Of a DNA stretch of 64,000 nt, positions 1 through 12,429 are shown one piece after another (the first letter of the stretch is position 1; each line of letters starts with the position of its first letter). The position numbers and the translations under genes are program-made. The notes beneath the pieces are model-generated. The model was not told the origin of the DNA. It saw only the letters and a program-made list of their open reading frames with translations, and did no database searches. Source of the DNA: Melanocharis versteri (Eukaryota; Chordata; Aves; Passeriformes; Melanocharitidae); contig VZTG01001883.1 of assembly GCA_013397845.1 (NCBI GenBank), positions 2,546,304 to 2,610,303 of the forward strand. The letters run 5' to 3'.

Positions 1-69
1 GGAAATGGTGAAAAAAGAAAGAAAACCTTCTTGTACATCAATTCAACTTATGTGTTAAATTAATTTCAG

Positions 70-352
70 CTTATATGATTTATGCAGCTGAATATATGCA
101 AGAAAGTTTTGATGAATGGAACAAAAATCCTTATGTAATCACATATGACCTGACCAGAGGAACTCTTCCGGTCAGCACTAAAGATTTCTTCAGGTCTCTG
201 TAGGATTTTGGCTGTACAAACAAGCCTAAAAATATTGTTTGCCTATCTTTCGGAGGTCTGGTACAGAGGATCCTCTATGTAAAAAACTTGACAGATTCTC
301 TCATTATCAAAAATTTCAATAAGCAAGATATGTACTCTCCCTGTGCTTGCAG
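70..352 (+). pseudogene. Candidate exon or exon relic, unidentified protein
   Basis: The sequence shows an acceptor-like AATTTCAG ending at 69 and a good donor, CAG/GTAGGT, at 352/353. Between them one frame (codons from 72) stays open for 93 codons apart from a single TAG at 201-203, in DNA where about one codon in fifteen should be a stop. The translated composition looks protein-like, with W, P, D, E and G well represented. The stretch EWNKNPYVITYDLT is faintly like the segment after the first membrane helix in invertebrate DEG/ENaC channels, but I do not regard that as an identification. The exon length of 283 bases is not a multiple of three. The in-frame stop means that, if this was coding, it is either a pseudogene or the frame is wrong. 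Chance remains a real alternative. Confidence 0.22.
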
Positions 353-1563
353 GTAGGTACAGTTCTACAATGATTTTAGGGGCAAAGAAAGATAACAGCA
401 TCTTTATTCAACTTTGTCTAGATGGCTGATTCCTTATGGTGATCCAAATCTGTTAGTGTGTATTCTGGACACTGCTTCAAGGTGCTGGTAAGCACTCTTG
501 TACATATCCAACACATTTCTCTCTGTTATGATTATGCTGTTGAGTCGATAAGTTTGAGCATTAACATAAAAAAAAAACCAAGTCTGTCCCTGCCCTCTTC
601 CTCAAAGAGCAGTTGAGGCCTTAAAGTACACTGAAATAGAATTCTGCTACCTCTCAAGTCTATTTTCTGAATCACCATGTCACACAGAAGACAGAAAGAA
701 TTGAAGAAATCTCTGGAAGACAAAATCAGAATGACTAAAATGAAAGAAGCATCTCCCTATAAACAAATGTAGATATATACCATATAACTGCTGTTATGAC
801 CCTAACGTGCAGCTGCAAACCCAAAACATATTCTACTGACCGTTTCAAGGGCCTTAGTCAGCCAACTATGCTGTCTTGCCTTTTCTAGAATAAAATTACA
901 GGATTCATTATGAAATCCTAGAGTCTTACAAAATTGTCCAATATTTATCACTGACACAACATAGCTCCATTCTTCACTTCATGGTGCACGTGCCAGCAAA
1001 CACACTACCCAAAGCCACTTTATATAATCATTTAGAACACAAGGCAAGGATGAGGAGAAGGCTAATCTCCATTCCTTGCGAAAACATGCTGAGTGAAAAT
1101 CTGGAATATAAATTCAGTGACATTGATGCCTAAAGATTTTTGCTTTTTATGTACCTGTAGCTTTATAGATTTTAATATATAGCTGTATAGTTTCTAACAC
1201 TTTGTCACTTTAGCATAGTAGTTGTACTTTCTTACATGTTATGCTACCTTCTTGGAATTCTGTTTAGTCTTGCTTTTAGTCTAGCAAGGCCACTTTGTTT
1301 TGCATCATAGATCATAGATATAATAAAATGTAGGGCTAAAAGGTCAGAAGGAGGGTTCCAATGGGGAAGAACCTAGGAGGAAATTACTTAACCAACTGCT
1401 CTTCTAATTGGACAATATTTGTTAGATATGTTAATTTGTTAAACTTAAAAAAAATGTAGAAATCCAATGCCAGGTGTGCCCATAACCATGGGGGCACCTG
1501 GAAGCTTCCTTTAAAGATATGCTTTTTATCTCACTATTTTAACACTGTTTAAAATTTGGGGTG
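353..1563. other. Non-coding AT-rich stretch, nothing identified
   Basis: No open frame of interest and no recognisable transposon. A segment around 1306-1362 starts with two close copies of CATAGAT and could be a very old CR1 3' end, but the match is too weak to call. Confidence 0.6.
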
Positions 1564-1641
1564 GTTTTTTTGTTTGTTTGTTTGGTTGGGTTTTGTTTGT
1601 TTTGGTTTTTGTTGTTGTTTTTGTTTGTTTGTTTGTTTGTA
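1564..1641. repeat. (TTTG)n low-complexity tract
   Basis: About 78 bases built only from T and G on this strand, mainly TTTG units with TTGG and TTG interruptions. It ends in AATTTCAG, which resembles a splice acceptor with a pyrimidine-poor tract; I see no exon after it. Confidence 0.9.
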
Positions 1642-4600
1642 ATTTCAGGCAACAATATCATTGTCACAGAGATGGATGGCATAAATAAAGATCATCATTC
1701 ACATTGGGAATGATATAATTATTGTGTCTAAATTAATGAAGGAAAAAGTCAGAATAATGGTGTGTATCACAAAGACATGATAGAGGCATATGTGAGTACG
1801 AAGATCGCAAGAAATGACTAGAAGTGTGCAGCAAAGTATATGAAGTTTATTTATGCTAAAATACATATATGCTAAATTATCACACATAAACTCACAAAAA
1901 CTTCATCACCATTGGTGCACGTTACAGCCTGTACTCACCAGTTTTGCTCCAGAAAGGATTCCCATTTTATTTAAAAAGTGTGGCATGCTAACAGGTCTCT
2001 AAAAGGACAGAAAAGTCAGCACAATCCTGAATCACTTTTAGATTTTATTGCTCAGCCCGTTATAAATCTTTAGGCTTGAGAACAATTTCTTTATTCTGTG
2101 GAAAGTTCTAATACTTTTTCCTGATGGGGACATTGTCCCTGCATAAAATTCTGGTATTCCACAAGGTTGGGGTCCAAATACACAGAAAGATCTTTTTAAG
2201 ACACTTCAGGCATTTTAAAGTGTTATTAATATAATATATACCTCCTTCAGTTTCTTGCATTAAATAAAGCACCTGGTTTCACAGGTGGGGGATAAAGACA
2301 TGGTTTCCATAATTTTTTTTTTAATTTAAACTTCTTTAAAGCACATTTATAAAATAGTTCACTTTTCTTTCCTGTAATATACGTGGTGCATTCAGATTCT
2401 TGTAGTGTGGGATTGTATTATAAGTGTGTTAATGCCCTACTGGGACAGCCTGCCTAATTCTCTCAAGGTTTTGCCATTTATGAGTGCAGTGATCTCAAAT
2501 TCATACTTAGAAAGTTCTTGTTACAGCACAATGTCTTTCCTACACTTAGTTTATATAATAGAAAAATTTACTGATGACATAGACAACTGCAAATTGCATC
2601 ACAGTACAAGAATGAAAGCATTCATACAGTCAATTAAAGGGTAAAGCTCCATTTGACTCCTTGACCAGGTTCCTAGGTTGGGCAGATTATATCATTCATA
2701 AGGAAACACACAGAGATGTCATAAGAGAAATGGGGATAGAAATATTCAGGAAGAGCCAACAGTCAGAAAAATGAATTTTTAAATACTGTCTAGTGAAACT
2801 GAGACTCCCACGTTTTTAAAATTATTTTTAACATTAAAAAAAATAGGTTATACAGTTTAAATGTTGAGCAGAGAATTAAAACACACACAGAGAAACACCT
2901 TTTTGTATGGCTGGTTTTATTTTTATGGCTGGGAAGACATTGTGTTTATGTTGTATAAGGAATTTTCATAGATGTTTACGGTCACCTCTTTCTGTGTCAT
3001 GTACAGAGAAAAATTTCCAAGCTGTCCATTATAGGCACTCTGTAATTTAGAGCTGTATTCAAGACCTGGTCTTCACAAAATTTATGATTTTTACTACTGC
3101 AGATTGTTTAGATTGGAAAAGTGCTTAGCGAAATCTAATTATTGTGCTGAAAAATTAGCGCCTCACCAAATTTTCTGCAATCATTTTATAGTGTATGATG
3201 CTGGAACCTTCCAACCCAAGCTATTCTATAATATATGTGTACCTGAGAATCAAAGAATATGTGCCGAAGCTGGGAAAAAGCAGTAGAGTGAAACGGCTAC
3301 TGGTGCGAGCCAGTATAGCACATTTTGATTTGTCAGAAAATATAACATATTCAAAGACAACATTAAAGTTAGCATTGTCTGATGCTCCTGGGCCTTTGGC
3401 TTGCATGAGGGAAGGACAAACAGGTGTCTATGTTCCAAAGCTTTTCCTGAAAACAAAACAGTGCTAGGAAGCCAGTTATACAATTTTCCCAAGTTTGGTC
3501 ATTATTTTCATGGGTGATAAGACGCTGAGGCATAGAAGGCCATGGCATTTGAGCATGCCGCAGCTTTCCTGGGTTAAATGGAACACTGCTATATAAAGCA
3601 ACTTGAAATCCACACAGAGAGGGATTTTTTAAGAGGTCAGTATCGTTATTAGTGAGGTTCCTGGTGTGTAGAAGGAATTTCATCTCAAAAGGCATGAAAT
3701 AGCTGGAAACAATTTTTACCTGGACTAATGATACTGTCAGGGCTTAGACTGTACCTAAGACTTTGTTAGATCTTTGGCTAAGAAAGACAACTGAACAGCA
3801 GCAGGTAAGGGGTACGCTGCTAGAACATCAACTATTATCAGCTGTGTTTTAGGCAGTCCAAACAGTTTCCTTGGAAATATAGAATAAGTTGTCAGGAGGA
3901 AAAGGAATAATGACATACTCCACAATGAAAGTAGAATAATTTAAAATAAACCTTATACCTGGACCTGAATAGCTTAAAATAAACCTTATAACCTGGAGAT
4001 ATTTGTCCAACAATGAGATAAATTGTGTAGCTGGAGGAAGAAGGAAAATTGTTTTATTTACAGAAAACTCTTCCAAAATATAAATATTTATTAATCTATG
4101 TTGGCTTTCAGTTCTGGATGCCCAGAGTAGAAATGTTTGTGTGATCATTCCAAAGAAACCATTTAGCATAAAAATCTCTTTGGTTCCAGCTGTTGCTCTG
4201 CTTTAGAGCAGGCACGGAGGAGTGCAGGTTGTGTTTTATGGATTTAGATTCTCAGGCCCAAGAGGTTTCCTTTTGTCTCTATATAAAAAATTATTTGCTT
4301 TAAAAAAATGTTGCACACATTGCCCAGCTGAATGTACACATTAAAGGAGAAGGAGCTGGATTATACATCTCTTCTGAATAATATTTTGAGTGAGGCCTGC
4401 TCCAGACAACTGGACTGCCACAGCAAGTGCCATTTCCCCTCCTGATCTGGCTTCAGTGCCTCACTTTGCATTTACACTTCTTTGGTCCCAGAGCACCTAC
4501 AAACAAGTATTTATACCTGGCACAGCCATGGCTGCATTTTATTTTCAGTTTTCAAAAGGGCAATCACTTGCCGTTTAGAGCTAAACTTGCTTTGGCTCCG

Positions 4601-6532
4601 CTTTGCTTTACTTTAAGAACAAGTTCTCTTAATAATGAATGTGGAGATAATGTAACAAGTTATGAAATGTCTACAGTTAATGGCAAAGAAAAAAGTGACA
4701 GAAATGATTACAAAAAATGAGATTCATCTAAATATATGCAAAGCATTAGTTATATCTACTTTGATATTTCTTCTGTGCTAGTAGCCCCTATACTACAAAA
4801 CACTTTTCAGAAATATTTATTATATTCAAATTCCAATAACATTCTTCTTTCTTTAATATAATAAAGATAAAATGTTGCCTTCAGTAGCACTTTGTGTGTG
4901 AACTAACAGTGTTCATTTTACTAGTAAAGTAATTTGTCTTGTTAATTCTTTCGAATTTGATCTAAATTCCATGGTGAGGGATGAATGGAAAGAGTCTTTG
5001 TAGAACTGAAGACACATATATAAATTAAAGATATACATATACCTTATATCTGTATATATATATATAATTTTGCATAGATGTATATATTTTCTAACGATCT
5101 ATGAGAATTCTACTTTTGAGTATGTTAAATTTTAAGGAAATTTTCAGAATTTAAATATGAATAAATTAATAGGCAAAAATAAAACAATTTTCATAACTTT
5201 CATAGTGCTTCTTATAATAAGGAAGAAGAGGTTTAGGATTTATAAAGAAATGCAACATCGAGAGATAACTTCCTTTTTTTTAACTTTATCCTCATTTTCT
5301 TTTTAGCATTAGTTCTTTGCAAACAACTATCTTTCACCTGTTGCACAGTGTTGAGTGTTGAATAAAAGGATAATAAAGCTTTAAACAGCTCAGTTTATAA
5401 CAGTTTTCTACAATCTTCCGTCCATATCACTGCTACAGAAATAGACATTGTAATGTTATGGGGCACTGTAAGATCTGTCAGCATATTATTATAAAAGATT
5501 TAGGTTTGGATGGCATTTTTCACAAAGTATATGTAAAGCTAATAATGCCAGGATAGGCTATAGAGAAAAAAAAATCTTTTCTGAAATGTTTTCTACTTGA
5601 AACACACACATACTGTTCTAATCCCTCTTCTTCCATGAATTTAATAAAATATCTGTTTTACTGCTCTAAAGTTCCAATATCTCTTACTGGGAGGAAAAAA
5701 AAAGAGATGCTTGCAGAATCTTTCAGTGATTGCAGCTGTGATCTTCAAATCAAGGATTCTGCTCAGTCTGTAAGAGTTTTTCTTGCTTGCCCACCCTAGG
5801 AAACTAAGATTTCACGTGTAAAAAAAAAAATAGGTATTCCCCTGTTCCACCTACCTAAATAAGAATCTTGATCTATTCTACTCTCTTCTTTTTCTGGTAG
5901 TCCTTTTCAGATGCTAATGAACATTAACATATAAAAAGCTCAATGCTAAATCTATAATCTCTATTAAAGCCAAGCATTTATCTCCTGTTATTCTCTTCTA
6001 AGTTTTTGAAGCTTTCCTTATACACCTCCTACTTTTCCTTTCCTCCATGTGTGTTTGCTTTGGTTTCTAGCAGCCCACTAGTGAAATGAGCTGTTCTGAT
6101 TGCTCACCTGGATTTCCCTCCCACCCTGCTTTCATTAGCCTTCCAACCGCTCAATTAGGTTGTCATATCCCGTAGGCACATAGACAGCATGTGTTGCTCA
6201 ATTACCTCTTTTAAAAGAAGAAAAACCCAACAACTAAATAAAATCAAACCAAATACACCCCCCCAAACACTAAAGAATTTTCTTGATTTTAAAAATAGAA
6301 ATCTGTGAAGTTGTTTGCTTTTCTTCACACAAATTGCTAATGCTGACTTTCAATTTAAAAATGTGCAGGGTTTAGATTTTCAGATTATGGAGAAGAAAAA
6401 AGGAACAAGAAGGAAAACTTTGGCTAAGAATAGAAGCCTTTATTTGTTTTTTGTCCAAGCATATGAAAATTTTACTGCATGGTCTGCTGTATTTACAGAC
6501 AAATAAGTTTCCTAGAAGGTCAGAGATATAAT

Positions 6533-6533
<1 letters not shown>
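1642..6533. other. Non-coding stretch with minor repeats
   Basis: AT-rich sequence with short unrelated open frames on both strands and no transposon I recognise. It contains the 33-bp duplication listed separately, a short (TA)n at about 5052-5066, and an A/C-rich tract at about 6221-6268. The block at 4380-4620 has more balanced base composition but no coding signal. Confidence 0.6.
3934..3999. repeat. Tandem duplication of a 33-bp unit
   Basis: Two adjacent 33-base copies, 3934-3966 and 3967-3999, both begin GAATA and share the core TTAAAATAAACCTTATA. They differ at a few positions, so the duplication is not very recent. No function is implied. Confidence 0.85.

Positions 6534-6563
<30 letters not shown>
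6534..6563. repeat. (CG)n/(CA)n dinucleotide microsatellite
   Basis: A short CGCGCGC run leads directly into an uninterrupted AC run of about 12 units. Alternating purine-pyrimidine DNA of this kind can adopt Z-form; this is known of the motif, not shown here. Confidence 0.95.
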
Positions 6564-8267
6564 AGCGGGGCTGTAATAAAAAACTGAATAAAAACACTGA
6601 AATGCACCTATAAGTCAGGTTTGCTGTCCCAGAAGTTGTGATTCTTCATGTTGATATCTTCATATCAATGACTGTGCCATACTTCATATCCTTCCACATC
6701 CTGTGTGGATATCATCCCTCCTAAACACGCATTACCAAAATACATTCTAATATGACAAAAAAATTCTAACAGTATTTATTTTGCATACGTTAAAATAAGA
6801 TCCTGCCCCGGCTTTGAGTTTAATTATGAACAGGAAGCAATGAGGATGAATGCTTATGAAAAGCAAAATGATGAGTTTTAGTGCATTTATTTAACTATAT
6901 GAATAAAAGCATAATTGCACACATGTAATGAGGATCTTGGTATAGACTGCGTACTACTTTGAAACTCAGATTTTTGCTTCCTATTATATTGTGTTCAGTA
7001 TGAACTTCAAAATAATACTGGTAGTTAATTTAGCCATTTGAGTAGAGATGTACATGTCTGAAAGGTGCATTGGGACCCTTACAGGATTTCATGGCTTTTT
7101 TTTTCAATGTGGATGTAAATTACTGAGTTGTACATGCCGTGCTTTGAAATGTCTAGATAATTGGGAGGAGCAGTTAGAATTTCCAGCTTTTGAACACCTA
7201 CGATTTTTTCAGCGAAGCAATCTCATTTTGCTTGGACATTCCCCATTTTTCCTGGGAGGGAAAAAAAAAAAGGTAAAAAAAATTAAGCAACTTTGCAGCA
7301 GATGTAGTTTACCAGGATATGCAGTACTGGATATACTTGCCAGCAGACACATTCTACATGGATGCTTTTGGCACGTGCTCATCCACAGATGGTGTTTGCT
7401 CAGCAGCACAGCCAGAGCACTCTACCTGGATCTACATGGAGAGTTTAGAAGTAACCATGTGGTTAAAATAAGTACAGAAATACCTATCTCTTCTGTCAAG
7501 TTTCTTCCCAGCTTATAGCTCGTTCTTCTAATTTTAAATAAACAGATTAGAAGGACAAGGCTAGACCAAATACTGATTTCCAACCAAATGGAAACTGGAC
7601 AGATGAAGAAAAAGCAGACTGAAAAATTCAACAGCTCTCAGAAACAATTATAAAAATCCATTCCAATTTCACTGAAAACATTTGTCATTTTTTTTCAGAA
7701 CTGAATTTAAGAAATAGAAATGAAGATAGAAGGATAAATTATATTATGCCTATACAGTAAAATTGTAAATAGACATTCAAAAGCTGATGCAATTTTTGCT
7801 GTGTGATATTTCTATTTATTCACAATAAGTTCGTTGAGGGTTCTGGTTTGAGTTGGGTTGTTCTTTGCCCTGACAAAAGCACCCATTGACTTTGGAGTAT
7901 TACTGTATCTTTACATGTAATTATCCTTTTAGGGGCCCAGAGACTTTTCTCCTTGTGTAAATTGACTAGAACAGCCCTCCCGTGGACACTTTATTTGTAA
8001 AGAGAAATATCTTTTTTCAGAATAATTGTTCTGCTCATGACAAGGCCTTTATAGTGAAATTGCAATGTCAGTCAACTTTTCTCCTTGCAGACAAGGTTTA
8101 AGTATCATGGTGAGCCTAATCACTTGTTTATAAGGAGAATATTAAATCACATTCTGGAACCTCAGAGAAAACATAGGTAGAATTTAAGTACTCTGTCATA
8201 TCCATAGCTACCAATGCACTGGTGAAGCAAGAATATTGCCATGTCCACGTCATCCTAAATACCTAAT
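6564..8267. other. Non-coding stretch; one chance-like 156-codon frame
   Basis: The only notable thing is an ATG-started plus-strand frame at 7048-7518. It runs through an A-rich tract, shows no domain, signal peptide or family resemblance, and has neither a promoter nor a polyadenylation site that I can defend. I leave it unannotated. Confidence 0.6.

Positions 8268-8299
<32 letters not shown>
8268..8299. repeat. (TA)n microsatellite
   Basis: A perfect AT run to 8290, followed by a single G interruption and more TA units, then by an impure TA/CA region to about 8325. Confidence 0.95.
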
Positions 8300-8325
8300 A
8301 ATACATACACACATATACATATACT

Positions 8326-11300
8326 AATTTTATATTATGTATAGACATACAATACCACTTGCTAAATTCTGCTGCCTTGTTCATTTTACCTCTTCCAAAA
8401 CTCATTCCTTATTTTTCTTTCATTTCTCAACAAGAATAAAACCAATGAAGAATTTTGTGTCCACTATATGTTCTAATTTGTACCCCATCTGTAGGGTACA
8501 GACCCCAAAGATTTTTGTAATAAACCCTAATTTAAATCCTAAATTCAGGACAGGGTTTTTCAAAAGTACAGAAATTCCAGTTAAGAAACAAAAAAGATTA
8601 AAAGGTCATTCTCATGATGTTTCAACAAACCTGTTTCATATCCAATTTCCAAATCTAATTTTTTAAGGAATCTTTCCATTTAACTTTAATATAAGGATCA
8701 GGATAGAAATTAACTGAATTAAAAATACTATAAATTCAAAAAAAAATTATCCCTAGAAGCATTAGCAGAATTCTCTTGTCCCTAAATAAACCTTAAGCAA
8801 GATAGGCTTGGTAGCAACTAACAGTAAAATATTATCTGAATAATTTTCTTATAATTTTATCCTCTTGATTTTTTACCAATGCCACCATCAGAGCAGGACT
8901 TAGGCAATTTGAACGGCTGACTCTGATAAAAACAATACTCTCCCATCCTTTGGTTGACAAAGTTTGGTAGATTTGTCAGGATTTCTTTTAGCTAGAGGAA
9001 AAGAAAAAAGTAGAATTTGTAAACAATTTCTTCTGCGATAACCAAATGGTCTGTCTGCAAGGAACCTGGATGACAAAAACCTCTATAGTGAAGGCCAAAT
9101 ATTTCTGCTAGAACACACAGGCAGGAACACAGATTTGAGTGCATTTGCAGTTGTGTCTTTTCAGTGTATCTAAGACTCAGTCAAAGCAAGCTTGTTAGCT
9201 TCAGAGAAAATAATTGAAAACTAATTTTCTAACGCAGCCACTTAGTGTTTGGGAAAGACACGCAGATGAGGATGAATGCAGAAGGGAAGGAAGTGGTGCT
9301 TCGATGGAAGTGGAGGACTGTGGCTTTGACTTTGGAAGACAGAGAAGGGTATATACAAATGGGAACACAAGCCATGACAAAGAAAATAGTTGCCTTTATT
9401 CAGTAGCTTTCATTAAATCAAACACTAAGTGGCAATTACTGAGATTCAATAGCTACATTCAGACTTTGACAACCTTCCTCCTCCTCCAAACATGGCTTTT
9501 CTATTTCGTTTATCTTGAAACACCTGATGGCTTTGTGATGTGAAACAACTATTACTCCAAACTATATAACACAGTGTGGGACAATCAAGTGATCCGTGAA
9601 AGGCTCTTTTATTTCTCAGTAATTTGAGACGTTTTTATTTATGGCTTGTCTGTGATTGTGTGGGAATGTATATGTGAGTGTGTGTAGAATTATATTCAAA
9701 GGTTAACCTCTTACATTTTCAGCTCTGTCATGCAATATATGTGTTGTTTTTTGCTTTATGAGCAAGCTTTTTTGCTTTTAACATGAAACCAGTTCTCAGT
9801 TTTGTTTTATTTTTCATCCCAATCATCTACATCTGAAATACTAGGCTTTAAATATTTGCTGTATTAAACAAAACTTCATGGAAACAAAACAAGAAAGATA
9901 ATTTTGTATTTTATGATAGATATGATAGATACAAGAAGTGAGTTAGTAAGATAAAATATAAATTACCAAATCTAGCCAGGTCACTCATTTTAACATGCGT
10001 GACTTATGTGTGACTTAATACAATGTTTTATGGCTGAAAAAGAATAGTGTTTTAGGAATACAGAAATAAAGAGACAAGTGGAATCCAAGTATCTATTAAA
10101 GGTCATCATGCCATGGATCTCATTTGAATAAGTAAGTTACATCTCAAATACAATTTTTCTTTTTAAACACTCTTCTCATGATTGAAAGCTTTTTCTGAAA
10201 CCTCACAGAGAAATATATTTTATAAGTTCATTTCACTTTTGTTTTTAACTTACTTCTGTATACTGTTTGAGTATGAACTGAGCAGTAAGTTGTGCTTGAT
10301 ATACCATGTGTTAGATAAAGAAATGTCATGTGTCCAAAGTGATATCAGCTCTCGATGAAGAGAGCTATTCATCGGTGTGTGACAACTTCAGATAACATTC
10401 AAGGTATGTTGAAATACACGTCTTTCGCAAACACACTCTAGATGTGAGTGTTAATGGGACAGACTTACAGTACATCTGTCCCTGGAGAATATTGATTTTC
10501 TGATGCTGAGAAATCTTTGCAGGTTCTACTAACCCCTTTTAATATATTATTTCTACTTTCTGCAAAATCCTGAGTTTTATCCATGAAGCATTCATCAAAA
10601 TAAATATCTAACCTTTCTTAGTTTTTGATAGTTATTTGGATAAAACTGCACCACTTCCAGATATGTCCTTCTCAAAACTTATAAACATCTTTGCTTTCTC
10701 CTCTTTTTCTCAATCTATAGGACTTAAATAGTAAGTAAAAACAAATTTTTAAAGGTTTACTGCTTAAATTAAGACATGCATTAAAAAGCAGAATATATGT
10801 AATGTCATATATAAAAACTATTATAATCAGAGATTTCTATTTTTCCTCCAGACTCAAAAAAGACAGAATTTTTAAATGGATTTATAATAAGCTAATTCTG
10901 TTTTAAAATTAGCTTCAACTTTAGGGCTTTTGGCTATTACAGAGTTATAATGGGTGAAGGAAAATAATAGGAAAACACTTTGCTAAGAGGACCACATCTG
11001 TATCCACATTAGAATGCACATTAGTACCCGGATTCATGTATTTTCATATAGCTTGAACTTTAGCTAAGGTTCATAAGGATCATAAGCACCATTTTCGTAT
11101 GAAAAAAAAAATGATATCTAGAAAGTTCTTCAACACAGTATATATGCAAAATACTTTTTTTTTTTAATTTTAATTTTTTTTTTATTTTTCAACTTTAAAA
11201 CTGACAAGGGTTCAATAAACAGGTTTCAATATTTTAATATCTTCTCAAGGAAACTATCTTTTGATTTTTTTTTTTTTTTTAATAACATCTCTCACTGGAA

Positions 11301-11833
11301 AAGCATGTGTTTCTGTTTATGTGAAACTTAAGCCTGAATAAAAAACAGCATTGCTGACATTTCTGTATGACATTTCAGGTTTTTTTTTGTTTTTGGTTTT
11401 TTTTTGAGGCAACAGCCAAAGTCCAACTATTCCTCAGCATGCAGCCTGAGATGTGTAGCAAGCTGCCAGCTCCCTCACTGTTTTGCTTCAAGAGTGGCAG
11501 GTATGGCAATGCTTCACTCTGAATTTTCAGTGGCTCACTGGACAGAAACACTATGATACTTAACCTGTATGTGTAGCAGGCATGGCTGGAAAGGGAGAGG
11601 CTACTGAAAAGATAGAAAGCATTGTTTAAAAGAGGAAAAGTTGTTTAGAATGCTAAACACATGTTAGTTTTCATCTGTTACCATTTACGATTTCATCACT
11701 ACAACCCATATTTTCATTCTTGAAATTGTTTTACTTTAATAAATGAATCTTTAATTAGCCATATATTTGAATTGGAAAAAAATAGGTATTGAATCTAAGC
11801 AAGATACTTGAAGTGTTCTTTTTCTTGCTTTAT
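8326..11833. other. Non-coding AT-rich stretch with poly(T) tracts
   Basis: No gene or transposon recognised. T runs occur at 11155-11165 and 11265-11280, with a T/G tract near 11380-11405. A pair of overlapping short inverted repeats lies at 10347-10374. Confidence 0.6.
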
Positions 11834-11884
11834 TTTTTGGTTTTGGTTGGTTGGTTGGTTTGGTTTGGGCTGGTTTTTTTTTTC
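11834..11884. repeat. T/G-rich low-complexity tract
   Basis: TTTTGG and GGTT units on this strand with almost no A or C. It is one of several similar tracts in the window. Confidence 0.85.
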
Positions 11885-12200
11885 TGCTTTCATACAACAG
11901 GCTGACAAATCTGTAGGTATGGGAACAGACCATGCTTCTCTTACATAAAACTTTGTGTTCCTGTAACAGAAATAACTCCTTGTACGGATTGTGAAATTAA
12001 CATTCTGTTTAATTGCTACTATAACTGTTTATGAAATGATATTTGGTGATGTCTACCCTTAAGAACTATGCTAAACCCCTGAAAATTCAACATTGTGAAA
12101 TAGTCAAAACTACTGCTATTGTTAGGATACTTTTGCTGCAAAATTGCTGACTGCCAGCGCTATTACTGTGAGTACTGCAATCACCTTTACCCCCTATTCC

Positions 12201-12282
12201 TGTTACTATTATGACTACTATTGTCATGATTGTTTCCATACTGAGTCTATTGCTGCTGCTACAACTACTACTATTACTATTA
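12201..12282. repeat. Imperfect (CTA/TTA)n trinucleotide region
   Basis: A degenerate trinucleotide array of ACT/ATT/GCT units. It produces a leucine- and isoleucine-rich open frame at 12211-12429 that is a by-product of the repeat, not a gene. Confidence 0.7.
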
Positions 12283-12429
12283 AAAATTGATCACCAGTTT
12301 CAAATTACTTTCATTTCAGAGCCAATGGCATTGCCAAGAGGGGATTTTTTTCCTATTGTAAGTTCGCAGTCAGATAAAACACTTTCTGATACTATTTATT
12401 CCTTGACTAGAGAGAGCAAGCCTAGATGA

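Noticed and set aside
1306..1362. Possible ancient CR1 end (CATAGATCATAGAT... AGGTCAGAAGGAGG)
   Set aside because: Only a few scattered positions agree with a CR1 terminus; it could be chance in AT-rich DNA.
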